Shown here: positions 33,129 through 41,664 of the stretch, piece after piece
Layout: every line of letters begins with the position of its first letter
Numbering within the stretch: position 1 is the stretch's first letter
NCBI GenBank assembly: GCA_025359105.1
Contig: JANYHK010000074.1
Coordinates: forward strand, 62,001-126,000
Length of the DNA: 64,000 bases
Reading direction: 5' to 3'
DNA from: Myxococcales bacterium
GTDB lineage: Bacteria; Myxococcota_A; Polyangia; Polyangiales; Polyangiaceae
The notes under the pieces: model-generated
Seen by the model: only the letters and a program-made list of their open reading frames with translations
What the model was told of the DNA's origin: nothing
The model's database searches: none
Program-made: the position numbers and the translations under genes

Positions 33129-34658
33129 ATGGACTGCGAGAAGTTCGAAACCGCGATGATCGACGAGCTCTACGACGAGCTCGACGAGCTCACGAGCGCC
33201 GCCGCCAAGCGGCACGTCGCGGGCTGCGCTCGGTGCGCGGCGCTCTACGGTGGCCTGCGCGCCACGCGGCGCGTGATCTCCAGCGCGGGCGGCGTCCCGG
33301 TGCTCGAGCTCCCGGGCACGCTCGAGGATCGCATCCTGGCGGCGACGCGCGAAGCGCAGAAGGTCGTGCCGTTCCGGCGCCGCCTCGCGAGCGTGGTGTC
33401 GGCGGCCGGCAGCTGGGCAATGCGCCCGCAGACGCAGATGGCCGCCGTCTTCCTCTTGATGATCGGCTCGAGCGTCGTCTTCTTGAAGGGCGGGCGCAAC
33501 GCGCGCCCGTCGAGCGCGTCGGCGCCGATGACGGTGACCGAGCAGGGCGCGCCGGCGGCGAGCGTCGCGGCGCTGAACCGCGAAGAGTCCCTCGACACGC
33601 CCGCGGCGAACGCCGCGCACGGCGCGAAGAAGGCGGCCGAGCCTTCCTCCGCCGCCAGCGCGGTCGCGATGGCGACGGCCACGGCGGCGCCCGCACCTGT
33701 CGGCGCCGCGACGCCGATCCCGGCCGACGAGGCCAAGGGGTTCATGGACGGCCTGACGAACGGCCAGGGCCGCGCCGACAAGAGCGGCGCCGTGGGCGCG
33801 CTCGACATGGACGACGGGGAGAACAAGAACAACGTCGCGAAGGACAAGGTCGCGGCGACGTCGCGCGGCGCCGGGCCGTCCAACGCCGGCGCGGTCGGCG
33901 GCGCGTCGAACTACCGCGCGCGTCCTCCGGCGGCGCAGGCTCCTGCTCCTGGTTTCGGCGGCGGGGGCGGCGGCGACACCAATGCACCGGCGAGCCCACC
34001 GCCGCGCATGGCGACCAAGCCCTCGACGGACCCGTCGCCCGGTTATGGAAACGGATACGGCCAGGGCCAACCGGCCGCGACGACGGCTCCCCCTGCCACG
34101 CCTGTCCAGGCTGCACCGCCGCAAGCGTCCCCACCCTTCCCCCCCCCGCCCTCCCTTGCGCAGGCAGGCCCGCAGACGATCGTGCCGAAAGGCGGCGATC
34201 TGCGCGACGTGTCGAAGGAGGCGAAGAAGGAAGATCAGTCGGCGTTCACCGCCGCCCGCACCGCGTACACACAGCGCAACTTCACCGACGCGACGCGCCA
34301 GTTCGACGCGCTCGCGGCGGGTGGCGACAGCGCCTCCGCGCTTTGGGCTGCGCGAAGCGTCCGCGACGGCTCGGGCTGCGGCGCGGCGCTCATGCGCTAC
34401 GACACGGTCGCGGGCCGCCAGGCCGGGAGCGGAAACGGCAACGACGCTCTCCTCGAAGGCGGGCAATGCTACCGGCAGCTCGGGCAGTTCGAGGCGGCGC
34501 GCGCCCGGCTCGTGCGCCTGCTCACCGTCTCGAGCCACGCGGCGCGCGCGCAGCGCGAGCTCGACGCGATGAGCCCGAAGGCCACGGCCAAGCCGCAGCC
34601 GCGCAAGGCCCCGGAGCCGAGCCAGCAGCAGGCGCCGTCGAAGGACTCGGCCTTCTAG
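33129..34658 (+). CDS. membrane anti-sigma factor with large periplasmic domain
   Basis: A 509-residue protein. The N-terminus is a zinc-finger-like anti-sigma domain (about 1-50; HVAGCARCAALY gives the HxxxCxxC motif) that would bind the ECF factor encoded upstream. A membrane helix lies at about 101-120 (MAAVFLLMIGSSVVFL). The remaining 390 residues are periplasmic: a long low-complexity Ala/Gly/Pro region (125-350) then a helical TPR-like segment (about 375-480; YTQRNFTDATRQFDALAAGG, GQCYRQLGQFEAARARLVRL). Typical anti-sigmas are about 200-250 residues, so the sensory part is unusually large. A run of nine C (34139-34147) encodes prolines. Confidence 0.82.
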   Translation: MDCEKFETAMIDELYDELDELTSAAAKRHVAGCARCAALYGGLRATRRVISSAGGVPVLELPGTLEDRILAATREAQKVVPFRRRLASVVSAAGSWAMRPQTQMAAVFLLMIGSSVVFLKGGRNARPSSASAPMTVTEQGAPAASVAALNREESLDTPAANAAHGAKKAAEPSSAASAVAMATATAAPAPVGAATPIPADEAKGFMDGLTNGQGRADKSGAVGALDMDDGENKNNVAKDKVAATSRGAGPSNAGAVGGASNYRARPPAAQAPAPGFGGGGGGDTNAPASPPPRMATKPSTDPSPGYGNGYGQGQPAATTAPPATPVQAAPPQASPPFPPPPSLAQAGPQTIVPKGGDLRDVSKEAKKEDQSAFTAARTAYTQRNFTDATRQFDALAAGGDSASALWAARSVRDGSGCGAALMRYDTVAGRQAGSGNGNDALLEGGQCYRQLGQFEAARARLVRLLTVSSHAARAQRELDAMSPKATAKPQPRKAPEPSQQQAPSKDSAF

Positions 34659-34756
34659 AGAGCACGCGGCTTGGTGGGTTCGCCTCTCCTTCGCCGCCAG
34701 AGTCAGGCGAGCGTGCATTGAACGCCCCGCACCCAGAACCAGACTAGACTGAGCGC

Positions 34757-35386
34757 GTGAGCGAGCGGATCGAAGCGTTGGCGGCGGGGTGGGCGGCGCG
34801 GGACCACGCGCGGGCGCTCGTGCCCGAGGACCACGCGGCGATCGATGCGACGTCGGCGGCGCGGGTGCTGGTGGTGACGCGGCTACTGGGGGACGGGCAC
34901 GCCGATCTATTTCACGCGTGCCTCGTCTTGGGGCGGCTCCTTGCCGAGCACGGCGGTACGCCCACGCTGGCGGCGGCGACGATGGACGGGGCCATCGAGG
35001 AGACGGGTGTTCGCGGCGAGTGGCTTGTCTCGGCGCGCGCGGCGCTCGCGGAGGGGTACGCGGCCGCGCGGATCGACAAGGCGCGGGCGGACGCGATGCG
35101 TGCTTGGGATTTCCCGAGGTGCGCGGTCCCCGTCGACAAGGACACGATGGCGTTCGTCGCCGGTCCGCCCGACGACGACGACGACGCGCTCGGCGAATGG
35201 GCGGCGCGGGTGGCGGTCAAGGCCGTGCGCGCCAAGGTGCGACGCGCGCGGGTAAGCGGTCCGGAGAAACCGCGAAACGCGCTCGTGGAAGCCCTCGACC
35301 TGCTCGGCGTCGAGATCCTGCCGGCGCCGACGGCCGGCGGCAGCTCCCGCTTTCGACTCCCGTGGCTTCGTCGAGGAGGCGGCTAG
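34757..35386 (+). CDS. hypothetical protein, Ala-rich soluble
   Basis: A 209-residue cytoplasmic protein with no signal or membrane helix, strongly alpha-helical in its first 120 residues (LVVTRLLGDGHADLFHACLVLGRLLAEHGG) with a conserved-looking patch PRCAVPVDKDTMAFVAGPPDDDDD and a basic C-terminus. I recognise no family. It lies 98 bases downstream of the anti-sigma gene and 25 bases upstream of a lipoprotein gene, in the same direction, so cotranscription with the lipoprotein is possible. The GTG start has only a weak ribosome site. Confidence 0.5.
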   Translation: MSERIEALAAGWAARDHARALVPEDHAAIDATSAARVLVVTRLLGDGHADLFHACLVLGRLLAEHGGTPTLAAATMDGAIEETGVRGEWLVSARAALAEGYAAARIDKARADAMRAWDFPRCAVPVDKDTMAFVAGPPDDDDDALGEWAARVAVKAVRAKVRRARVSGPEKPRNALVEALDLLGVEILPAPTAGGSSRFRLPWLRRGGG

Positions 35387-35411
35387 CGCCGTGGTATAAG
35401 CAGCCACGGAA

Positions 35412-37130
35412 ATGCGCGTCCCCGGTCTCCCTCGACTGCTCCTCGTCCTCGGCGGCCTCGGCGCGTGCAGCGCGGGGCACGAGCCCGTCACGATCGTCCT
35501 CGCGCCCAGCGTGGTGTTCCCGCGCGGGCTGCTCGACAACGTCGCCAAGGTGACCCTCAGCGTGTACGACGTCGCCTCCGGCCTCGACTGCGACGCGACG
35601 ACCGGCAAGCTCACCGCGGCCGGCAAGCCCTTCGCGCAGGCCGACCTCGGCACGACCGTCGGCGGGAGCCCCTGCCCGTCCGGCGGCAAGTTCTGCGGGC
35701 AGCTCACGATCGCCAAGAGCCCGGCCGCGCGCCTCTTCCAGGCCCAAGCCTCCGCGCCGACCAATGCCGATCTCGCCGACGGGTGCACGAAGGCCGTCGT
35801 CGACCAGGACGCGCAGCCGCTCAAGATCGTGATGGTCCGCTACGTCGCCCCCGCGGTGTGCGGCAACGGCATCCTCGAGGCCACCGAGCAATGCGAGCCG
35901 CCCGACCCCACGTGCGACTCGAAGTGCCACACGACGGAGCAGTCGCTCTCGACCAACGGCTCGCCTGGCGAGAAGTCGGCGCCGTACTTCCTGTGGCCGG
36001 CGCAGTCGGGCGACGGCGGCAGGCTGCTCGCGTTCTTCGGCGACAAAACCCCCAACGCCCTGCCGACGTCCGCCAGCGAGATCTCGATGCGTGTGATGAG
36101 CGACGCTTTCGCGCCGCTCTCCGGCTCTCTCCAGTCCGGCTACTTGCCGAACGATCCGACGAAGGCGCCGGCTCCGCAGCCTGGCGCAAAGCAGCTCCCG
36201 ACCGCGACGGTCATCGGCTCTCAGTACTTCATCGTGTTCGACGACAACAGCGGCACCAGCGGGACCCCGGACATCCACCTGCGCTCGATGGACAGCTCTT
36301 TCACCGCCAAGCAGCCGTTCGGCGCGCCGGTCGTCATCAACAATCCCCCCGACGGTGAGCCTGGCATCCAGACGGCGCCATCGATCGCGGCCGGTCCGAA
36401 CGGCCTTTTGTTCGTCGCGTGGCAGGACGAGGGCGCGCAGACGATCGTCGGCCGCACGTTCGCGCCCGGCACGCCGGGAACGCTGGGGCCGCAGAAGGAC
36501 ATCTCGAGTGGCTCCGGGAACAAGAACGTGCAACTCGCCGCCACGCCCGACGGCTGGGTCGCGGTCTGGGAGGGGGCCGGCGAGATCAAGCTCCGCTCGA
36601 TCGACGCGACCGGCACGGGGGTCGGCGGCGAGACGATCGTGAACGAGAACACCCAGGGCCAGCAGGATCACCCGGCGGTCGCTGCGCTCTCCGACGGGCG
36701 GTTCGCGGTGGTATGGAGCGATCACGCCGCGGGCAACGGCGCGGACATCGTCGGCCAGCGGTACACCGCGACGAGGGCGAAGGTGGCCGGCGATCAGTCG
36801 GCGCCGATCAACACCACCGTACAGGGCGATCAGCTCACCCCGCGCATCGCCGGGATGAACGCCGCCGGCGGCTCGTTCGCGGTCGCGTGGCTCGACAACC
36901 AGACGCGTCACGTGCGCGCGCGCCTCCTGGGCGGAGCCAGCGGATTTCTCTTCAACAACGTCGACGGTCAGAACGTCGACTTTCAGGCGAGCGTCGCCGA
37001 CGGTCGCCCGCGGGCGGAGCCGACGGTCGCCGTCGGCGGAGCCGGCCCATCGATTGCGATCGGCTGGACCGATCAGGGAACCGTGGCCCCGTTCGGGATC
37101 GTCGGCCGCAGGTTTCCGGTTCCCAAGTAG
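35412..37130 (+). CDS. lipoprotein with myxobacterial Cys motif and beta-propeller-like repeats
   Basis: A 572-residue protein with lipobox LGAC at about residue 19. Residues about 150-180 hold the disulfide motif CGNGILEATEQCEPPDPTCDS-KC, the DUF4215-like 'CGNG...E.CD' repeat frequent in myxobacterial surface proteins. The rest consists of repeats of the type S-I-A-x-G-P-N-G-hydrophobic-F-V-A-W (SIAAGPNGLLFVAWQDEG, QLAATPDGWVAVWEGAG, AVAALSDGRFAVVWSDHA), spaced about 50 residues and typical of a beta-propeller. It is probably exposed at the cell surface, binding proteins or polysaccharide. The function is unknown. Confidence 0.7.
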   Translation: MRVPGLPRLLLVLGGLGACSAGHEPVTIVLAPSVVFPRGLLDNVAKVTLSVYDVASGLDCDATTGKLTAAGKPFAQADLGTTVGGSPCPSGGKFCGQLTIAKSPAARLFQAQASAPTNADLADGCTKAVVDQDAQPLKIVMVRYVAPAVCGNGILEATEQCEPPDPTCDSKCHTTEQSLSTNGSPGEKSAPYFLWPAQSGDGGRLLAFFGDKTPNALPTSASEISMRVMSDAFAPLSGSLQSGYLPNDPTKAPAPQPGAKQLPTATVIGSQYFIVFDDNSGTSGTPDIHLRSMDSSFTAKQPFGAPVVINNPPDGEPGIQTAPSIAAGPNGLLFVAWQDEGAQTIVGRTFAPGTPGTLGPQKDISSGSGNKNVQLAATPDGWVAVWEGAGEIKLRSIDATGTGVGGETIVNENTQGQQDHPAVAALSDGRFAVVWSDHAAGNGADIVGQRYTATRAKVAGDQSAPINTTVQGDQLTPRIAGMNAAGGSFAVAWLDNQTRHVRARLLGGASGFLFNNVDGQNVDFQASVADGRPRAEPTVAVGGAGPSIAIGWTDQGTVAPFGIVGRRFPVPK

Positions 37131-37161
37131 CGCGCGGGCTACAGCGGCGCGCGCCTTCGCG

Positions 37162-37614
37162 TCAGCTCGGTTCGCTGCCGGGGCGGAGGTAGCAGATGGC
37201 GCGGATCACCTCGACGATACGCTCGCGATCGTCGGGCGTGAGGTTCACGAAGCGGACGCCCATCCCCGGGTTGGGGTTGTCGCCGTTCGCGCGGACCTTG
37301 TTGATCCACGTGACCCGACCGGCGAGCTTGAAAGGCTCATGGCCCGGCGGCGAGAACGAGAGCATCAAAGGCGTCCCGATGGCGAGGGGATCCGTCGTCA
37401 GGACGAAGATTCCCATCTCGCTGATGTTCGCCATCGACGCGAAGAGGAACGTGTCGTCCCCCGCGCAGTCGACCGACCAGCTGACTTCGTAGCGGGTCGA
37501 GTTGCGCCGATCCGCCGACAGGGGCGCATCCGAATCCGTCGTCGCAGAGCGCGTCGCGTCGAGCATCGCAGCCTCGAGCGCAGGGTCGTCCTTCGTCGTC
37601 ACCATGATTCCCAT
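37162..37614 (-). CDS. PilZ-domain protein
   Basis: A 150-residue cytoplasmic protein with a PilZ domain of the short myxobacterial type. RRNSTRYEVSWSVDC contains the RxxxR motif, SEMGIFVLT corresponds to the (D/N)xSxxG motif with a substituted first residue, and GMGVRFVNLTPDDRERI closes the domain. PilZ domains bind c-di-GMP and regulate motility or polysaccharide output. Because the second motif is only partly conserved, binding is uncertain. It is 70 bases downstream of the glycosyltransferase gene and could modulate it, and converges with the lipoprotein gene. Confidence 0.85.
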   Translation of the reverse strand: MGIMVTTKDDPALEAAMLDATRSATTDSDAPLSADRRNSTRYEVSWSVDCAGDDTFLFASMANISEMGIFVLTTDPLAIGTPLMLSFSPPGHEPFKLAGRVTWINKVRANGDNPNPGMGVRFVNLTPDDRERIVEVIRAICYLRPGSEPS

Positions 37615-37684
37615 TTGCCTATCCCCCTCTTTCGGCGCCGTGGCAAGGCCCGAAGTGCGACTTTCTACGCCCCTTCGGAGACGC

Positions 37685-40618
37685 TCACTGGACGTTGAGC
37701 GGTCCGCCGTTGATGCGGTTGTCCCCGTCGCTCGGCCCCTTGGTCACCTTCAGGCGCGTATCGCCCACAAAGAGGCCGAAGTAAACGGTGTACGCGCCGG
37801 GGGTGAAATTCGGCTCGAGGTTGAACTCGTGGTCGTCGAGGAGGATGTCGTCCTTGAGCCAGAGGTGGAACGGGTACTTACCATCCATCGGTTTGTGGTC
37901 GCCGTTGTGGCGGCGGTGGAAGCCGTCGATGTGGATGAAGGCCTCCCACTCCGTCGTGACCGGGCTGAGGACTTTGTAATAGGTCTTGAAGTGGTACTTG
38001 CGCCCCGGCGCCACCGAGTCGACGAGCCGGCCGGTCTGATCGGTGAGGTCGTACCCGATGACCAGGAGCTTGTCCTCCATCTCCACGTCGAGGCGGTGCT
38101 GCACCTTGGGCGGCGCCGCGAGGATCACCTTGGCTAATGGGTTCTGGTTTTTCTCGCCGCTCGCGAGGCGCGAAGCCACGAGGACGATCTGGCTCGAGCG
38201 TCCGTCGAGCACCGGGAGGTTCTCGCGCGGTCCCGGGGCCCCTGCCTGTCCGGTCGACGCCGCCTTTTCGCGGTACATCGAGTTCAGCTTGGCGAGCTCG
38301 TCGGTCTTCATCACGAGGAAGCGACGGCTCCCGTTGCCGTCGCCGGTGAGCCACGCGAACGCGCCGGTCGCGTCGTTGAACGTCTTCGGCTCGCCGCCGG
38401 CGTAGTACGCCGAGGTGCGACCGCCGACGCCGAAGAGCGCGAGGGGCTCGCCGTCCTTGTGGGTGCGCTGGTAGCTCTCGAACACTTCCTTCGGCGAGAG
38501 CTGGTTGGCGAGCGCCGGGTAATACGAGAAGCAGAGGACGAGCCCCGTCACCGCCGCGAAGAGCGGGAAGAACGCGGCACGGCTGCCGCGGAGCAGATCG
38601 CCGATGAAGCCCATCAGGAGGAACGCGGCGACGCCCGCGGGGACGCCGAGCGCGGCGGCGATGATCGGGCGCGTGCCGTGGAGCCAGAGGTAGCCGACAA
38701 TCCCGCCGGGGAGCGCGAGCACCATCAGCGGGACCAGGACGAAGAGCGCGACGAGGCGCTCCTGCTTGGCGGGCGCGTCGCCCTTGCGGAGGCGATCCCA
38801 GAGGTCCTCGAACGGCTCGAAGCCCCGCGTGAGCGAGCCCCACGTGAGCGGCTGCGCGCGGCCGAATGCCCAGAGCCACACGTCACAGGCGAAGTAGATG
38901 CCGAGGATGATGCCGAGCGGTACGAACGCCGTGACCCACCACGCGTTGAGGACGCCGTCGCGGATCTGCAACGACAAGCTGGGGAGCCACTTGGCGTGCG
39001 TCTTCACGCCGATCCAGATCGTGAGCCCGGCGAGCGACGCGCCGGCGACCATCGCGAAGTACGCGAGCGCCAGTAGGCCGTCCCACGCCTCGCGCAGCGC
39101 GTTCAGCACCCTGAGGTAGCCGCCGGGATCGAAGGGCTTGCGCGCGTTGTCGCGCTCGACCCACGTGAGAAACGCCACGCCCGCGAAGCCGACGAGCGCC
39201 ACCGTCCAGAGGAGGAGCGCCTGCGTCTTGAAGCTCTCGGGGAACGGCGCGCCCACGACGGCGAACGCCTGGTACGCCTTGTCGGGGATCTCGTGAAAAT
39301 CGTGGTGAAACACGCCGAGGAAGACGCCGGTGCCGACGCCGACGGCGATCGAGGGGTGCGCGCCGCGCTCGTAGTCGCGGATCGCGATGCCGGCGGCGGC
39401 GGCGAGGAGCGCCGGCGCCGAGAACGCGATGAGCTCGGTCTTGGCGGCGAGCCAGCCGTGAGCAGCGAACGCGACGGCCGTGCCGCACAAGAGCGCCATG
39501 CGCACGAAGCTCTCGCGCTGCAAGAGGTGACCGGCGCGGTTCGGCGGGGTCAAGAACAGCCGCCCCAGCGCGAACGGCGCGAACGCGCTCCACGGCGCGA
39601 GCGCCGGGCCGAGGTGGCCGACGAAGTAGTCGAACGTCGGGTACTTCGCGGGCGGCTTGATCATCGCGCCCACCCACATGTTGAGGGTGCCGGGCTTCGC
39701 CGCGTCGAGCGCGCCGTAGCCCTGGATCATCGCGCGGACGCCGGCGACGAGGAGGATGGCGCCCACGATGTCGCCTATGACGTCCACGCGCCTATCGCCG
39801 GCCGCCCACGACACGCCCCACGCGAGGCCGACCGCGGTGAGCGGCACGGCGAGGCCCAGGATCCCGCCTCGGCTCTCGAAGCCGGTGACGAGACCGACGA
39901 GGCCGAGGGCGATCCAGGGCAAGCGCGCGAGCGCCGACGTCGGGCCGTCCTTGTCGCGATCGAAGACGGCGACCGTGAAGCCGCCGAAGCTCATGGCGAT
40001 CGCGCTCATCGTGACGATGTCGCCGAGCATCGTGCGGGCGCCGACGAAGACGAGCGGCATGCTGCTGAGCGCCACGGCGGCGTACAGCCCGGCGCGCTTG
40101 TCGACGAGGCGCGCCACGAACGCGTACGTCGCGAGGACGCCGGCGGTTCCCCAGATCGCGAGCGGCGCGCGGCCGGCCCACTCGTGCAGGCCGAAGACCT
40201 TGAAGCCGAGCGCGATCGAGTCGAACGGGAGCTCGGGCCGCCCCAGATCGTTCAGGTGCGGCATCGAGTTGTCGGTGCCGGAGAGCCAGAGCTCCTTGGC
40301 GTCGTAGACGTTGAGCGCGAGGCGCCGCGCGAGATCGGCGACGTTCAGCTCGTACGGATCCCACAGGCCGCTCTTGTAGAGCGGCGGCAGGATGAAGAAG
40401 AAGAGGAGCGGCGTCGCCAGCGCCAGGAAGAGCGGCACGTGGCGCTGCCAGCCATGCTCAGGCTCCTGCGGGGCCGGCAGCTCGAGCAGATCGGGTAGCT
40501 GCGGCGCGGCGGGCGTGGCGGCCGGGTCCGCGATCGAGGCGAGCTCGCCCTCGGCGAGCGCCGCTTCCGGCGTGGCCTGGTCCTCGGTCGGTTTCGCTTC
40601 GTTCTCGTCGTTCGACAT
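37685..40618 (-). CDS. GT39/ArnT-like membrane glycosyltransferase
   Basis: A 977-residue inner-membrane protein. An acidic Pro/Ala-rich N-terminus (1-75) leads into about 12-14 helices. The first periplasmic loop carries KSGLWDPYELNVADLARRL, equivalent to the acidic (D/E-x-E/Y) catalytic motif of PMT/ArnT-type transferases that use polyprenyl-phosphate sugars. A second feature is GTDNSMPHLNDLGRPELPF. The C-terminal 250 residues form a soluble periplasmic domain with a beta-sandwich look. The acceptor is unknown, perhaps lipid A, protein or a surface polymer. It is divergent from era. Confidence 0.78.
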   Translation of the reverse strand: MSNDENEAKPTEDQATPEAALAEGELASIADPAATPAAPQLPDLLELPAPQEPEHGWQRHVPLFLALATPLLFFFILPPLYKSGLWDPYELNVADLARRLALNVYDAKELWLSGTDNSMPHLNDLGRPELPFDSIALGFKVFGLHEWAGRAPLAIWGTAGVLATYAFVARLVDKRAGLYAAVALSSMPLVFVGARTMLGDIVTMSAIAMSFGGFTVAVFDRDKDGPTSALARLPWIALGLVGLVTGFESRGGILGLAVPLTAVGLAWGVSWAAGDRRVDVIGDIVGAILLVAGVRAMIQGYGALDAAKPGTLNMWVGAMIKPPAKYPTFDYFVGHLGPALAPWSAFAPFALGRLFLTPPNRAGHLLQRESFVRMALLCGTAVAFAAHGWLAAKTELIAFSAPALLAAAAGIAIRDYERGAHPSIAVGVGTGVFLGVFHHDFHEIPDKAYQAFAVVGAPFPESFKTQALLLWTVALVGFAGVAFLTWVERDNARKPFDPGGYLRVLNALREAWDGLLALAYFAMVAGASLAGLTIWIGVKTHAKWLPSLSLQIRDGVLNAWWVTAFVPLGIILGIYFACDVWLWAFGRAQPLTWGSLTRGFEPFEDLWDRLRKGDAPAKQERLVALFVLVPLMVLALPGGIVGYLWLHGTRPIIAAALGVPAGVAAFLLMGFIGDLLRGSRAAFFPLFAAVTGLVLCFSYYPALANQLSPKEVFESYQRTHKDGEPLALFGVGGRTSAYYAGGEPKTFNDATGAFAWLTGDGNGSRRFLVMKTDELAKLNSMYREKAASTGQAGAPGPRENLPVLDGRSSQIVLVASRLASGEKNQNPLAKVILAAPPKVQHRLDVEMEDKLLVIGYDLTDQTGRLVDSVAPGRKYHFKTYYKVLSPVTTEWEAFIHIDGFHRRHNGDHKPMDGKYPFHLWLKDDILLDDHEFNLEPNFTPGAYTVYFGLFVGDTRLKVTKGPSDGDNRINGGPLNVQ

Positions 40619-40704
40619 GAAAGGCCCCAAAAGCAAGGTCCGGAAGGTCAAACAGTAGTAGCAAACGATCCACCTGCGCAACGTGCTAAAGAGGTGCGCC
40701 TCCG

Positions 40705-41664
40705 ATGCCGAACCCGCCCGTCACCCGTAAAAAGAAGGCCGCGCGGCCCAAGGCGACGGTCAAGGTGGGGCGCGTGGCCATCCTCGGGCGGCCCAACGTC
40801 GGCAAGAGCACGCTGCTGAACGCCCTGGTGGGCGAGCGCATTGCCATCATCAGCTCGCACCCGCAGACGACGCGCGACCAGATCCGCGGCATTTTCACCG
40901 ATGAGGATTCGCAGCTCGTCTTCATCGACACCCCTGGAGTACACCGCGCGCGCACGAAGCTCGGCGCGCGCATGAATCAACTTGCTCGGGATGCAACGCG
41001 CGAGTGCGAGATCGTATTCTTCATGACCGATCTCGCCCCCGGCTCGGCCTCCGAGATGCGGGAGGTCGATCGGGTCATTTTGGCCCAAGTCCCCGCGAAT
41101 ATCCCGGTCATTCTCGTCCTCAACAAATCCGACAAGCTGAAGGACAAGACCAAAATCTTCCCGATCCTCGAGGGCTACGCCAAGGCCCACGCGTTCGCCG
41201 CGATCGTGCCGATGAGCGCGCGCAAGCAGGACACCGGGGTCGGGCGCCTCATCGAGGCCGCCAAGGAGCTCCTGCCGGCCGGCGAAAAGATCTTCCCGGA
41301 CGACGAGCTCAGCGATCGCCCCGTCCGCTTCTTCGTGTCCGAGATGGTCCGGGAGCAGATCCTGGCGAAGACCCGCGACGAGGTCCCCCACGGCATCGCG
41401 GTCACCGTCGAGCGCTTCGACGAGTCTCCCCGCGTGCCCCACATCTCGGCCACGATCCACGTCGACCGCGAAGGGCACAAGAAGATCGTCATCGGCGACA
41501 AGGGCGCGGTCATCAAGGCCGTCGGGATCAGCGCGCGAAAGCGCATCGAAGAGCTCGTCGGCCGGCAGGTGCACCTCGAGCTCTGGGTGCGCGTGACCCC
41601 GCGCTGGTACGAGAGCGACGCCCAGCTGAAGGACATGGGCTACGGAGCGGGAGACGAAGGATGA
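40705..41664 (+). CDS. era: GTPase Era
   Basis: A 319-residue GTPase needed for 16S rRNA maturation and 30S assembly. Motifs: G1 GRPNVGKS (about 28-35), G2 TTRD, G3 DTPG (FIDTPGVHRA), G4 NKSD and G5 MSARK, followed by the C-terminal KH domain (about 215-305) with IVIGDKGAVIKAVGISAR. It has a basic N-terminal extension of about 20 residues. AAGAGGT lies nine bases before the ATG. The stop overlaps the start of der, so the two ribosome-assembly GTPases are translationally coupled. Confidence 0.95.
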   Translation: MPNPPVTRKKKAARPKATVKVGRVAILGRPNVGKSTLLNALVGERIAIISSHPQTTRDQIRGIFTDEDSQLVFIDTPGVHRARTKLGARMNQLARDATRECEIVFFMTDLAPGSASEMREVDRVILAQVPANIPVILVLNKSDKLKDKTKIFPILEGYAKAHAFAAIVPMSARKQDTGVGRLIEAAKELLPAGEKIFPDDELSDRPVRFFVSEMVREQILAKTRDEVPHGIAVTVERFDESPRVPHISATIHVDREGHKKIVIGDKGAVIKAVGISARKRIEELVGRQVHLELWVRVTPRWYESDAQLKDMGYGAGDEG

